NCBI RefSeq assembly: GCF_001434535.1
Contig: NZ_AYYW01000014.1
Coordinates: 1-64,000, forward strand
Length of the DNA: 64,000 nucleotides
Direction: 5' to 3'
DNA from: Ligilactobacillus animalis KCTC 3501 = DSM 20602
GTDB lineage: Bacteria; Bacillota; Bacilli; Lactobacillales; Lactobacillaceae
The translations under genes were made by a program, and so were the position numbers. A model generated the notes under the pieces. The model was given only the letters and a program-made list of their open reading frames with translations. It was not told where the DNA came from and searched no databases. Numbering within the stretch: the stretch's first letter is position 1; every line of letters begins with the position of its first letter. Shown piece after piece: positions 9,623 through 20,919 of the stretch.

Positions 9623-9661
9623 AGAGCCCCCCAGCAGATACATTTGCTGGGGGGCTCTTTG
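9623..9661 (+). terminator. Strong terminator after DUF1002 gene
   Basis: A 14-bp GC-rich stem (AGAGCCCCCCAGCA with its complement) closes an eight-base loop and ends in CTCTTTG. It lies between convergent genes and probably serves both strands. Confidence 0.8.
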
Positions 9662-9684
9662 CAACTAGGAACTCATATCGCAAC

Positions 9685-9891
9685 CTATGCACCCTGTAAT
9701 ACGCCTAAAGCCGAAAAGATCCCAAGAGCGCACAATAAACCACCACTGATGATCCCTAACCACAAACGGCCACCAGAAAGCATATTTTTTCGATCTGCCA
9801 CGACTAATTTGTGATAGTAGCGATATGTAGCATAAAGTTCAAACACTCCTAGAACAAAAATTATTGCACTTAAAACCAATCCTTTGACCAT
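9685..9891 (-). CDS. Small two-helix membrane protein
   Basis: A 68-residue protein with two hydrophobic segments (about 4-22 and 44-66) separated by a basic loop containing YRYYHKL and DRKN. GAGGGTGAAAAA precedes the ATG, which makes the start credible. No family is recognised. It is monocistronic and convergent with the DUF1002 gene. Confidence 0.6.
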   Translation of the reverse strand: MVKGLVLSAIIFVLGVFELYATYRYYHKLVVADRKNMLSGGRLWLGIISGGLLCALGIFSALGVLQGA

Positions 9892-10051
9892 TTTTTCACC
9901 CTCGTTGCTATTTTATTCCATAATACCACATTTCTTCTATAAAGAGTGCTTGTCTCACCTTGGCGATATCACATATTATTATGGTGGGGCTAGTGTGCAG
10001 AAGATGACATTTATAAATTATGCTAGTTAATTCATAGAAATGAGGTCTAAG

Positions 10052-10582
10052 ATGAAAAAAATCATTTTTACCAATTTAGCTACTAATTTGTATGCCGCTC
10101 CATTTTTCACTACACTTGAATTTAATGGGCGGACATTTTACGGAACCAATCGCTAACTGCCACTTGCAATTTTATTTCGTAAAAATTCACTTGCTTTTGC
10201 GAAAACACAGTTTGAAGCAACACATCTCAAGCTCTTCGATGACCGCGACAATTTAATGCTTACCCTATTACCCGACCAGATCACCCAGGCTTGTCTGGGA
10301 ATGTATTTGGCTAAGATCACGCTCCGACCGTTACCCAAACTGACTGAGCGTTTTATCTTTTCACTGATACTCGAGTTAGCTGACGACCGCCAGATCCAAC
10401 TGTTAAATGGCGAGACTCAGGCGATCCCACAAGTGATATCTTGGCTTACCGACCAAAATATCAAAATCAATGATCCAATGCACCTAGCTTCTAAACTTGA
10501 TGCGTCGACCACGATCGACTTTAGAAACTTTACCGTACTTTCAAACGGAACTGAATTTGCTAGGACTCTCGAGCTAAGCTAA
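10052..10582 (+). pseudogene. Unrecognised gene interrupted by one in-frame TAA
   Basis: A 176-codon frame starts at ATG (TGAGGT upstream) and stays open throughout except for a single TAA at codon 35, between FYGTNR and LPLAILFRKN. The peptide on both sides looks like one protein, and no other indel is visible. No family is recognised; the product would be cytoplasmic. A hairpin terminator follows the real stop. Either the gene was recently inactivated or only a 34-residue peptide is made. Confidence 0.55.
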
Positions 10583-10615
10583 TTGAGCTATCGTCATCAC
10601 TGAGCATGTGAGAAC

Positions 10616-10656
10616 GCGGGATCTACTACAATGCTTTTACATCGTGGTAGATCCCG
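10616..10656. terminator. Hairpin of the CTACTAC family, copy 1
   Basis: GGGATCTACTACAATG and CATCGTGGTAGATCCC form a 16-bp arm with G-U wobbles. It follows the broken gene and is nearly identical to a hairpin after yidC at 24.24 kb, so it belongs to a repeated terminator-like family. A TTTTG run follows on the plus strand. Confidence 0.65.
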
Positions 10657-10676
10657 TGTTTTGTATTCGCGAACAT

Positions 10677-10811
10677 AAAAAAACTCCGTGATCGGGGAAA
10701 ATCACGGAGAAAAAGGTTATGTTATTGGGGAAATACTATCCTAAAGTAAATCTAAGATAGTTATCACTTACTACATAAAAAGGGGAGAAGATTGATTCAT
10801 CATCAATCTAC
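10677..10811 (-). ncRNA. Candidate small RNA with UCCCC motifs
   Basis: On the minus strand there are three successive hairpins: AGATTGAT/ATCAATCT, then ACTATC..TA paired with TA..GATAGT, then a terminator CTCCGTGAT/ATCACGGAG followed by seven U. UCCCC occurs in both linkers and again in the terminator loop. A TATTAT -10-like hexamer sits just upstream, although the -35 is weak. There is no ORF with a ribosome site. Terminator plus C-rich single-stranded motifs is the architecture of RsaE/RoxS-type regulatory RNAs that pair with Shine-Dalgarno sequences. The role is inferred. Confidence 0.55.
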
Positions 10812-10925
10812 ATATTTATAATACACCTAAATGACCCAAAATGGCTAACTTTTTTATTGATTTTTTCTTAAGAATTTAAATTATATTTTTTTCATAATAG
10901 ATAACGTTCGGTTATTACATTTGAG

Positions 10926-10946
10926 TTTTCCACAACTTTATCCACA
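10926..10946. promoter_or_regulatory. Pair of DnaA boxes
   Basis: TTTTCCACA and a perfect TTATCCACA lie 12 bp apart in the same orientation in the gap below rpsR, roughly 10 kb from the dnaA-side origin elements. Confidence 0.55.
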
Positions 10947-11106
10947 CATAGGTCTACACCTTCATAAACCAAAGATTTACCACTAGAATCTTTAAAATCA
11001 TTTTTCACTCTTTAACTTATAAATCGTATAATACCCAATAAAAAAATATAATAGTTCGTCTTTAAAAACGAAATTTTTAAAAACTTTTTTCAAAAAAATC
11101 GGCCAA

Positions 11107-11133
11107 ACAAAAAAACGCCTCGCAATGAGACGT
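11107..11133 (-). terminator. Terminator of rpsF-ssb-rpsR
   Basis: On the minus strand ACGTCTC and GAGGCGT form a stem with a short loop, followed by a run of T. It lies just past rpsR. Confidence 0.75.
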
Positions 11134-11140
11134 TTTTTGA

Positions 11141-11377
11141 TTAATCTTCGGCAACGAATGGCAATAAGCCCATGATACGTGCACGTTTGATCGCAACTGT
11201 AAGTTTACGTTGGTTCTTTGCGCTAGTACCTGTTACACGACGTGGCAAGATCTTACCGCGTTCTGAGATGAAACGCTTAAGAAGATCTGTATCCTTGTAG
11301 TCGATGTATTCGATGTGGTTAGCAGCGATGAAGTCAACTTTACGACGGCGACGTCCGCCTCTTCTTTGTTGTGGCAT
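11141..11377 (-). CDS. rpsR: 30S ribosomal protein S18
   Basis: Small-subunit ribosomal protein that binds next to S6 on 16S rRNA. The 78-residue length is standard, with a basic N-terminus ([11 protein letters not shown]), the conserved core [23 protein letters not shown] and C-terminal [10 protein letters not shown]. It is the last gene of rpsF-ssb-rpsR. AGGAGGGAAATCTA precedes the ATG. Confidence 0.97.
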   Translation of the reverse strand: MPQQRRGGRRRRKVDFIAANHIEYIDYKDTDLLKRFISERGKILPRRVTGTSAKNQRKLTVAIKRARIMGLLPFVAED

Positions 11378-11398
11378 TAGATTTCCCTCCTGTCAATT

Positions 11399-11953
11399 TT
11401 AGAATGGTAAGTCATCATCTGAGATATCGATCTGTTGACCACCGGCAAATGGATCAGCAGCATTGTTACTATTGTTTGTATTGGTATCAAAACCATTACC
11501 ACCAAAAGCATCATTGGTCTGATTATTTGCTGGAGTCCCAAATGGATTAGATGACTGCATATCATTTGAAGGAGCTGAACCTTGCACATTAGCGTTACTG
11601 TTGCCGTGTTGGGCACGATACCTTTCTGATTCAGCCTTGGATTCCAAAAGTGAGAAATTCTCAGCTAAAACTTCAGTAACATAAACACGTTGACCTTGCT
11701 GATTTTCATAAGAACGGGTTTGGATCCGTCCTTCGATCCCAACTAAGGAACCTTTGTGGGTAAAGTTAGCAAAGTTTTCGGCTGCTTTACGCCACATTAC
11801 GCAATTGATGAAATCAGCTTCACGTTGACCTTGTTGGTTAGTGAAACGACGGTCGATCGCGACAGTAAAGCTTGCCACGGCTGCCCCTGAAGGCGTGTAG
11901 CGCAGTTCAGGATCTCGGGTCAAACGACCTACTAGAACAACTGAATTGATCAA
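11399..11953 (-). CDS. ssb: Single-stranded DNA-binding protein
   Basis: Coats single-stranded DNA in replication and repair and recruits partners through its C-terminal tip. The 184-residue protein has the OB fold ([19 protein letters not shown], then [20 protein letters not shown]), a low-complexity Asn/Gln/Gly linker, and the partner-binding tail DISDDDLPF. The start is TTG with AAGGAGG nine bases upstream. It is the middle gene of the conserved S6-SSB-S18 operon. Confidence 0.96.
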   Translation of the reverse strand: MINSVVLVGRLTRDPELRYTPSGAAVASFTVAIDRRFTNQQGQREADFINCVMWRKAAENFANFTHKGSLVGIEGRIQTRSYENQQGQRVYVTEVLAENFSLLESKAESERYRAQHGNSNANVQGSAPSNDMQSSNPFGTPANNQTNDAFGGNGFDTNTNNSNNAADPFAGGQQIDISDDDLPF

Positions 11954-11989
11954 AGTTCATTTCCTCCTTTACTTTATTTATAGTCTATC

Positions 11990-12280
11990 TTAGTCTTCAC
12001 GTTTAACGATCATGTGGCGTAAGATACCATCATTGATCTTGGAAAGACGGTCAAATTCGTTGATAGCGTCTGCGTTTTCAGCTTTGATGTTTACGATGTG
12101 GTAGACACCTTCTGTGAAACCACCAATTTCGTAAGCAAAACGACGCTTAGACCAGTCTTTTGATTCTACGATTTCAGCACCATCATTTTTCAAGATGTTG
12201 TCAAAGCGTTCAACTAATTCATTCTTAGCTGCTTCGTCAAGTGATGGGTTGATGATGTAAGTAATTTCATAATTTGTCAT
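11990..12280 (-). CDS. rpsF: 30S ribosomal protein S6
   Basis: Small-subunit ribosomal protein paired with S18. The sequence opens [14 protein letters not shown] and contains [20 protein letters not shown], both typical. I take the ATG at MTNYE as the start (96 residues); an in-frame GTG four codons upstream lies inside the AGGAGG site and cannot be the start. It is the first gene of the operon, with a good promoter about 95 bp upstream. Confidence 0.95.
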   Translation of the reverse strand: MTNYEITYIINPSLDEAAKNELVERFDNILKNDGAEIVESKDWSKRRFAYEIGGFTEGVYHIVNIKAENADAINEFDRLSKINDGILRHMIVKRED

Positions 12281-12376
12281 GACTGTTTGCACCTCCTTAT
12301 GGACTATTGGTTCTTTATCTAATGTAAGAACAAGGAGAATCTAAAGCTAATTTTGTTTAGATACTCACGAAATAGA

Positions 12377-12405
12377 ATTATAACATTATTAAAACTATTT
12401 TGCAA
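12377..12405 (-). promoter_or_regulatory. Promoter of rpsF-ssb-rpsR
   Basis: On the minus strand TTGCAA and a perfect TATAAT are separated by 17 bp. The rest of the gap up to the SDR gene is AT-rich with no other clear signal; I saw no convincing S6:S18 leader structure. Confidence 0.6.
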
Positions 12406-12620
12406 GGGATTTTGAACTACGGCTACACTTTATAAATACGCAATTGCTGGCGAAAATTTTTTCTTTTTTCAAAAAAATTTATTTCCGATAATTATAGGTA
12501 AACACAAAAAAATAAAATATTTTTTAGTTGTAATGATTGACATTACATTTATAAAAAGATAAACTAAACTCATCAAGCAAATGTAACAAAAACAATTACA
12601 ACCAAATGGAGGAATTTATT

Positions 12621-13256
12621 ATGACAAAAGTTGCTGTAATTAGTGCTAACGGACGTGTTGGGAGTTTAGTCGTCAAAGAATTAGTCGAGCGTGGTTATGA
12701 CGTAACTGGTTTTGGTCGTAAAGCGCAAAATACTACGGTCGCTCAAACATATATCCAAAAAGATCTGTTTGAGCTCACTAAAGCCGATCTTGCCGAATTT
12801 GAGGTCGTCGTTGATGCTTTTGGGACTTTTGCGCCTGAGACCCTTCATTTACACGTTGAAGTCATCAAGCACTTGACCGCTCTTTTAGCTGGGACCAAGA
12901 CTCGTTTGCTCATCGTTGGTGGCGCTGGTAGCCTCTATGTTGACCCAGAACACAAGACTCAGTTAGTCGACACGCCAGATTTTCCAGCCGAATTTTACGC
13001 TTTAGCCAAAACTCAAACTGATGCCTTGACCGAACTACGCAAACATGATGATGTTGATTGGACCTTCATCAGCCCCGCCGCTGATTTCCAAGTTGACGGA
13101 AAACGTACGGGTAAATATATTCTTGCTGGTGAAGAATTGACCCTTAACGACCGTGGCGAAAGCATCATCAGTTATGCTGATTACGCCCTTGCCATGGCCG
13201 ATGAGATCCAAAACGGTGACCATATCAAAGAACGTATCAGCGTTGTCGGCAAATAA
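12621..13256 (+). CDS. NAD(P)-binding Rossmann-fold (atypical SDR, YwnB-like) protein
   Basis: A 211-residue cytoplasmic protein with a nucleotide-binding N-terminus (KVAVISANGRVGSLVVKEL; the family pattern is GxxGxxG, here NGRVGS). The central LLIVGGAGSLY and DWTFISPAADF are typical of the atypical SDR group of NmrA/YwnB-like proteins. Substrate unknown. TGGAGGAATTTATT precedes the second ATG, so I start at MTKVAV. It is monocistronic and convergent with gyrA. Confidence 0.8.
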   Translation: MTKVAVISANGRVGSLVVKELVERGYDVTGFGRKAQNTTVAQTYIQKDLFELTKADLAEFEVVVDAFGTFAPETLHLHVEVIKHLTALLAGTKTRLLIVGGAGSLYVDPEHKTQLVDTPDFPAEFYALAKTQTDALTELRKHDDVDWTFISPAADFQVDGKRTGKYILAGEELTLNDRGESIISYADYALAMADEIQNGDHIKERISVVGK

Positions 13257-13270
13257 TTATCTATAAACGC

Positions 13271-13309
13271 AAAAAATCCACAGCACTCCTAGGAGTACCG
13301 TGGATTTTT
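13271..13309. terminator. Bidirectional terminator between the SDR gene and gyrA
   Basis: AAAAAATCCAC and GTGGATTTTTTT form a stem with A and T tracts on both sides, so either strand ends with a U run. It separates two convergent genes. Confidence 0.8.
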
Positions 13310-13310
13310 T

Positions 13311-13351
13311 TGTGGATAAATTATTTTTAGAATGAATTTTAGTTATCCACA
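13311..13351. promoter_or_regulatory. Two perfect DnaA boxes downstream of gyrA
   Basis: TGTGGATAA and TTATCCACA lie in opposite orientations between the gyrA stop and its terminator. Both match the nine-base consensus exactly. Confidence 0.55.
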
Positions 13352-13354
13352 GTT

Positions 13355-15817
13355 TTATTCTTCAGTCGTTTCTTCTTCCTCAGTGGATTCAGCTTCAACT
13401 TTAGCCATCGTTGAAACCTTAGCATCATCGTCTAAGTTGATCAACTTGACCCCAAGTGTTGCCCGGCCAGTTTGAGAAACATTAGCGAGGTTAAAGCGGA
13501 TCATGACACCCTTATCTGTGATGACCATGATGTCTTCATCCCCATTGACCATTGTCATACCAGCGAGGTTACCGTTTTTAGCCGTGATATTTGTGGTCTT
13601 GATACCTTTACCACCACGCCCTTTAATCGGATATTCGCTAGCCGGTGTCTGCTTACCGAAACCTTTTTCAGAGATGACAAAGACTTTACTGTCAGGCCGT
13701 AAGATCGAGGCCCCGACAACATGATCTTCATCACGCAAGCGGATACCGCGGACCCCAGCTGCTGAGCGTCCCATTGGGCGGACAGCTGTTTCGGCAAAGC
13801 TGACGGCATAACCACCATGCGTTGCGATGATGATGTTTTGTTCACCATCTGTGATCGAAACATGGATCAATTCATCGCCATCGTGTAAGGAGATCGCCTT
13901 TAACCCATTCTTTCTGATATTGCCAAATTCAGTCACGAAAGTCCGTTTAACTGTACCTTTGACCGTAGTGAAGAATAAGAAGTGCGAATCGTCACGCTTA
14001 TCAGCTTCAACGTTGATCACTGTTTGGATCTTTTCTTCTTTATCGAGATCTAGCAAATTGATCACCGGGATCCCTTTAGCAGCTCGACCATACTCTGGAA
14101 CTTCATAGCCCTTCATGCGATAGACTTTACCCACATTCGTGAAGAACAACAATTCATCATGGGTCGAAGTCGTGATCAAGTGTTCAATGAAATCATCATC
14201 GTGCACGCCCATCCCTTGGACACCACGACCACCGCGCCGTTGTGCTTTAAAATCACTGGTTGGCAAACGCTTGATGTAGCCGTTATGCGTCAAGGTGATC
14301 ACAACATTTTCTTCTTCGATCAAGTCTTCATCTTCAATGCTCAAGACTTCGCCGACCATAAGCTCAGTCCGACGATCATCTCCAAAGCGCTCTTGGATCT
14401 CCAATAATTCTTGGTAAATGATCTGATAGATACGTTCTTCGTGCGCTAAAATATCTTTGTAATCGGCGATTGCTTCCATCGTCTTTTGATATTCAGCTTC
14501 AACTTTTTCACGTTCCAGACCGGTCAAGCGAACTAAACGCATATCTAAGATCGCTTGGGCTTGTTTATCACTCAAATGATATTCATTCATCAAACGATCT
14601 TTAGCGATATCACCACTCTTAGAATTACGGATGATGTTGATGATCGCATCGATATGGTCTAGGGCGATCCGTAGACCTTCTAAGATATGTGCTCTTGCTT
14701 GCGCTTTTTTCAAATCAAATTGGGTCCGCCGCCGGATGACTTCTTCTTGATGCTTCAAGTAATATGTCAAGATCTGCTTTAGGCTCAAGACCCGCGGCGT
14801 TCCATTAACGATCGCCAACATGTTGAAGTTGAAGGCAGTTTGCATCAAAGTCAATTTGTATAAATTGTTCAACACAACTGAGGCACTGACATCACGGCGC
14901 ACATCGATCGTGATGCGCATCCCTTCACGGTCAGATTCATCCTTGATATCGGTGATCCCTTCGATCTTCTTATCGCGCGCTAATTCAGCGATCCGTTCGA
15001 TCAATTTAGCCTTGTTGACCATGTATGGTAACTCATGCACAATGATCTGTTCACGGCTATTTTTTAATTCCTCGATCTCAACTTTAGCCCGTAAAGTAAC
15101 TGAGCCTTTCCCAGTCTCATAAGCTTTTCTGATCCCAGATTTGCCCATCACGATCCCACCAGTTGGGAAATCAGGCCCGGGCAAAGCTTCCATCAAGTCA
15201 GCCGTCGTTGCATCGGGATTTTCCATCAACACATGTAAGGCTGAGATAACTTCAGCCAAGTTATGGGGTGGGATATTTGTCGTCATCCCGACGGCGATCC
15301 CAGTTGCCCCGTTGACTAATAGGTTAGGGAAACGAGCAGGTAAAACTTCGGGTTCACGTTCGGTGCCATCATAGTTTGGCTGAAAATCGATCGTGTCCTT
15401 GTTGATATCACGTAACATCTCCAACGTGATCTTAGACATCCGCGCTTCGGTATAACGCATCGCAGCAGCCCCGTCACCATCGACCGAACCAAAGTTACCG
15501 TGACCATCGACTAAGAGATAACGGTAGCTAAAATCCTGCGCCATCCGGACCATCGATTCATAGATCGCCGAGTCCCCATGAGGGTGGTACTTACCCATAA
15601 CATCCCCAACGATCCGGGCTGATTTCTTATATGGTTTATCCGGAGTCACACCTAATTCATTCATCCCGTATAAGATCCGGCGGTGAACAGGCTTCAAGCC
15701 ATCACGCACATCAGGCAAAGCGCGCGCAACGATAACACTCATCGCATAATCTAAAAATGAGGTCCGCATGACTTTGGATAAATCAACATTGTTAATTCTG
15801 TTAGGTACTTCTACCAC
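13355..15817 (-). CDS. gyrA: DNA gyrase subunit A
   Basis: Breakage-reunion subunit of the A2B2 gyrase that introduces negative supercoils. The QRDR region is intact ([17 protein letters not shown]) with the catalytic Tyr in AMRYTEARM. The C-terminal domain has beta-pinwheel repeats including the GyrA-box type QRRGGRG, and the tail is acidic. I start at a GTG ([11 protein letters not shown]) because GGAGG lies eight bases upstream; a GTG five codons earlier has its ribosome site inside the frame. Ser and Glu in the GDSAIYE motif indicate a quinolone-sensitive type. Confidence 0.96.
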   Translation of the reverse strand: MVEVPNRINNVDLSKVMRTSFLDYAMSVIVARALPDVRDGLKPVHRRILYGMNELGVTPDKPYKKSARIVGDVMGKYHPHGDSAIYESMVRMAQDFSYRYLLVDGHGNFGSVDGDGAAAMRYTEARMSKITLEMLRDINKDTIDFQPNYDGTEREPEVLPARFPNLLVNGATGIAVGMTTNIPPHNLAEVISALHVLMENPDATTADLMEALPGPDFPTGGIVMGKSGIRKAYETGKGSVTLRAKVEIEELKNSREQIIVHELPYMVNKAKLIERIAELARDKKIEGITDIKDESDREGMRITIDVRRDVSASVVLNNLYKLTLMQTAFNFNMLAIVNGTPRVLSLKQILTYYLKHQEEVIRRRTQFDLKKAQARAHILEGLRIALDHIDAIINIIRNSKSGDIAKDRLMNEYHLSDKQAQAILDMRLVRLTGLEREKVEAEYQKTMEAIADYKDILAHEERIYQIIYQELLEIQERFGDDRRTELMVGEVLSIEDEDLIEEENVVITLTHNGYIKRLPTSDFKAQRRGGRGVQGMGVHDDDFIEHLITTSTHDELLFFTNVGKVYRMKGYEVPEYGRAAKGIPVINLLDLDKEEKIQTVINVEADKRDDSHFLFFTTVKGTVKRTFVTEFGNIRKNGLKAISLHDGDELIHVSITDGEQNIIIATHGGYAVSFAETAVRPMGRSAAGVRGIRLRDEDHVVGASILRPDSKVFVISEKGFGKQTPASEYPIKGRGGKGIKTTNITAKNGNLAGMTMVNGDEDIMVITDKGVMIRFNLANVSQTGRATLGVKLINLDDDAKVSTMAKVEAESTEEEETTEE

Positions 15818-15926
15818 GTCCTGTGCCTCCACTTCTTTTCTTACTTTTTACATAAATTTCAAACTTATACACAGTTTATTCACACTAAACTGTGCATTAT
15901 GTGCAGAACTTATTGCTCTGCTCTCA

Positions 15927-17897
<1,971 letters not shown>

Positions 17898-17906
17898 CTA
17901 CATCTC

Positions 17907-19124
17907 TTATGTAGACTGTCCTTTCTTGGATTTTTCATTTTTTGGATAAAATGTAACAACTTTATTTTTGTCTTCTGAAACCCAGTCGATATGATTTTCA
18001 GCCATTTCTGAATTTTCAGAAATCTGGCCATCATCAATATGAAAAATCTTTGGTTCTTTGATCAACTGTTGCGTAATATCATTTAATCCAGGTGTCGTTA
18101 AAAAGGTCTGGACGCGCCCTTGGATCGTCTTTAACAAATGAGTTTGACGATTGCCGTCAAGCTCAGACAACACATCATCAAGTAATAAGATCGGATATTC
18201 GCCCGTCTTATTTTTCATCAATTCGATCTCTGCCAATTTGACCGATAAAGCTGTGGTCCGCTGTTGTCCCTGTGAACCATAGATCTGAACATTTTGTCCG
18301 TTGATCTTAAAAACAACATCATCGCGATGTGGGCCTAAAAGGGTCGTCCCTTGAAAAATTTCTTTTTGTTGTAAATCTGCAAAACCTTTTTTTAATGCTT
18401 CGGTAATTTCATTTTCAGTAGCCTCGCTTGGTTCTTTCAAGCTACTTTCATAACTAAAAGCTAACTGCTCTTTGTCCTGTGTTATCTGACTATGGATCTC
18501 TTTTGCATAGCGCTCAAGTTCCGCTAAAAATTCTAGTCGTTTCACAATGATCGCCCCAGCAAATTGGGCTAATTGTTCCGATAAGACCTCTAAATAGAGC
18601 GTATCCGTCGCCTTTTTTTGCTGGAGTTGTTTTAGATAATTATTTCGTTGCTTTAAGATCGTGCGGTACCGCGTTAAATTATAGAGGTAGCGTGGATCGA
18701 TCTGACCAAATTCCATATCGATGAACCGCCGTCTGATCGCAGGTGATCCCTTGACCAAGCTGAGGTCTTCGGGCGCAAATAAGATCACGTTCAAGTTACC
18801 GATATACTGAGATAAGCGAGCTTGCTCGAGATGATTGACTTTGGCCTTCTTACCCTTACGGCTCAAACTGATCTCTAAGGGTAAGCAGCCTAACTTCCGC
18901 ATCACCCGTCCACTTAAATATGCCTCTTTTTGTTTAAAGCTGATCAACTCACGATCATTATTGGTCCGGTGGCTACGCGCCATTGCTAAAACATAGATCG
19001 CCTCTAACAGATTAGTTTTGCCCTGAGCGTTTTTTCCGATCAAGACATTTATCTGGGGTGAAAATTTGACCGCTACCGTTTGATAGTTACGGAAATTGCG
19101 AAGTTCCAGCTCTTCTAAATACAT
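17907..19124 (-). CDS. recF: DNA replication and repair protein RecF
   Basis: SMC-like ATPase that loads RecA at gaps with RecO and RecR. The Walker A motif GKNAQGKTNLLEA is near residue 34, the ABC signature region (YGSQGQQRT) near 300, and Walker B ILLLDDVLSELD follows. At 405 residues it is about 35 longer than usual because of a Lys/Glu/Ser-rich C-terminal tail. It starts 8 bp after yaaA, and gyrB follows by 21 bp. Confidence 0.95.
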   Translation of the reverse strand: MYLEELELRNFRNYQTVAVKFSPQINVLIGKNAQGKTNLLEAIYVLAMARSHRTNNDRELISFKQKEAYLSGRVMRKLGCLPLEISLSRKGKKAKVNHLEQARLSQYIGNLNVILFAPEDLSLVKGSPAIRRRFIDMEFGQIDPRYLYNLTRYRTILKQRNNYLKQLQQKKATDTLYLEVLSEQLAQFAGAIIVKRLEFLAELERYAKEIHSQITQDKEQLAFSYESSLKEPSEATENEITEALKKGFADLQQKEIFQGTTLLGPHRDDVVFKINGQNVQIYGSQGQQRTTALSVKLAEIELMKNKTGEYPILLLDDVLSELDGNRQTHLLKTIQGRVQTFLTTPGLNDITQQLIKEPKIFHIDDGQISENSEMAENHIDWVSEDKNKVVTFYPKNEKSKKGQST

Positions 19125-19132
19125 TGTCTTAG

Positions 19133-19357
19133 CTAGCTTTCTTTCAATAGATAGCTGCCTTGATCTTTGATCTCAACACTATCCCCAGGATAAAGCTTGC
19201 GTCCACGGCGGTTTTCTGGCTCACCATTGACCAAGATGTCAGCAGCGTATTCTTGTAAGAACCACTTTGCCTGACCGCCAGAAGAAACTAGATCCGCAAT
19301 TTTAAGCAACTGGCCTAAGGTGATATGCGGTGTTTTTAAGTGAATTTCTTCTTTCAA
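19133..19357 (-). CDS. yaaA: S4-domain RNA-binding protein YaaA/RlbA
   Basis: A 74-residue protein consisting of one S4 RNA-binding domain (TLGQLLKIADLVSSGGQAKWFL then VNGEPENRRGRKLYPGD). It sits between dnaN and recF in most Firmicutes and is linked to ribosome biogenesis. The start is TTG with GAGG seven bases upstream. It is probably translationally coupled to recF. Confidence 0.9.
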   Translation of the reverse strand: MKEEIHLKTPHITLGQLLKIADLVSSGGQAKWFLQEYAADILVNGEPENRRGRKLYPGDSVEIKDQGSYLLKES

Positions 19358-19606
19358 AAAAATGCCTCGCTTTCCTTTTAGTACTCATTAAATTATACCT
19401 TTTTTAAAAACTAAACACAATCATGGAAACCAATTAAACGCGTTCTGAGCTAATTTGACCTATCTGAGTGTTATGACACCCTAGACAGTAAAACCTGCCC
19501 AGAAATTGAATATATGCGTTCTAAATTCCATTTATACCTTTCAGAGAAAAATAAAAAGCGAGCGGTCAAATTACCACTCGCTTTTGGCCTCTAAAGCATA
19601 AATATT

Positions 19607-20746
19607 TTAGACTGTTCGAACTGGGGTGATCAATTGGATGAATTCGCCTTGAGCTTCACTTGGGACCAAGATAAATGGACGCAATGGCATCGTGAAGTTC
19701 AATGTCACTTCACTTTGACCAAAGGAGCGCAAAGCATCTTTCATATAGTCAGGGTTAAAGGAGATATCTAAATCATTTCCTTCCAATTTGTTGAAAGTCA
19801 ATTCTTCTTCAACATTCCCGACTTCAGGAGAATTGCTGTAAAGCGTTGCTTGGCTTGTACCAGCTTGCATCGACAATTTGACCACATTATTGCGACCTTC
19901 GTGGGAAAGCAATGAAGCACGTTCGATTGCACGTAAGAAAGCAGGCGCGTTGATCTCTAAAGTTGTTGTTGAGTTTTGTGGGATCAAACGTTCAGTGTCA
20001 GGGTAATTACCTTCAAGTAAACGCGAGTAGAAGGAAGTATTGCCCAAGATGAAGAGGATCTGATTTTCTGAGATCTGGATCTCGATGTCTTCACTTAGAT
20101 CACCTAACATCTTAGCTAATTCATTCATTGATTGCCCTGGGACGATGATATCGTAATCAGCAGCACTATCACCATTTAAAGTGAGTTTTCGTTGGCTCAA
20201 ACGGTGTGAGTCAGTTGCCACAGCTAAAAGTTGACCATCCTTGATCGCTAAATGGATCCCTGTCAAGATCGGACGTGTTTCTTGCTTGGAAGCTGCGATC
20301 ACAGTTTGGTTGATAACTTGTTTTAGCACATCACCTGGTAACGTCAATTGTTCCCGTGAATCGATCTCTGGTAAATGTGGATAATCATCGGGATCTAGAC
20401 CGTTGATGATAAATTCTGCTGAACCAGATCTGATCGTGGCTTGGAAACGATCATTTACTTCAACACTCAAGCTATCTTCTGGTAACTTTTTAACGATCTC
20501 ATTGAAGAAACGAGCGGGTAAAACTACGCTTCCTGTTTTTTCAATGTTCAAAGCTGCATTTTCATCTGCGATCGAGATCACTGTTTCGATCGAGATATCC
20601 GAATTACTACCTGTCATTGTCAAACCGTCTTCAGATAGATCGAGCTTGATCCCAGATAAGATCTCTAAGGCTGCTTTGGATGAGATAGCACGTTGAACAT
20701 CATTTAGATATTGGATGAAAGCTGTTCTATGTACCGTAAATTTCAT
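19607..20746 (-). CDS. dnaN: DNA polymerase III beta sliding clamp
   Basis: Ring-shaped processivity clamp. The 379-residue length and the three repeated clamp domains fit the family: MKFTVHRTAFIQYLNDVQRAIS at the start, FNPDYMKDALR near the C-terminus, and a C-terminal ending LITPVRTV close to the family MPMRL/TPVRT type. GGAGGAATTTTGCCTT precedes the ATG. It lies between dnaA and yaaA, with an about 250-bp gap before yaaA that shows nothing more than weak repeats. Confidence 0.97.
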   Translation of the reverse strand: MKFTVHRTAFIQYLNDVQRAISSKAALEILSGIKLDLSEDGLTMTGSNSDISIETVISIADENAALNIEKTGSVVLPARFFNEIVKKLPEDSLSVEVNDRFQATIRSGSAEFIINGLDPDDYPHLPEIDSREQLTLPGDVLKQVINQTVIAASKQETRPILTGIHLAIKDGQLLAVATDSHRLSQRKLTLNGDSAADYDIIVPGQSMNELAKMLGDLSEDIEIQISENQILFILGNTSFYSRLLEGNYPDTERLIPQNSTTTLEINAPAFLRAIERASLLSHEGRNNVVKLSMQAGTSQATLYSNSPEVGNVEEELTFNKLEGNDLDISFNPDYMKDALRSFGQSEVTLNFTMPLRPFILVPSEAQGEFIQLITPVRTV

Positions 20747-20770
20747 AAGGCAAAATTCCTCCTGGTGGTT

Positions 20771-20911
20771 AAATATATATTATTAATAAAGTTAGTAGTA
20801 ATAGTAGGGGCTGTTCATACTGTGGAAAAAGTCCAAACCCTTTGAAAAGCTAAGAAATCGCTTGTTGATAACTTGTGGATAACTGTTGAGGTTTATCCAC
20901 ATTGATCCACA
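20771..20911. other. oriC, dnaA-dnaN part: DUE, DnaA-trios and DnaA boxes
   Basis: In order on the plus strand: an AT-only-like stretch (TAAATATATATTATTAATAAA), the trinucleotide run TAG TAG TAA TAG TAG, a GGGG patch, a DnaA-like box TGTGGAAAA, then TGTGGATAA, TTATCCACA and TGATCCACA. This matches the Bacillus basal unwinding system, in which DnaA-trios lie between the unwinding element and a GC patch plus DnaA boxes. The position between dnaA and dnaN also matches. This is the most likely unwinding site. Confidence 0.75.
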
Positions 20912-20919
20912 GGTCGTTG

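Noticed and set aside
12281-12376. S6:S18 autoregulatory leader before rpsF
   Set aside because: The expected CCG-containing bulge structure was not seen.
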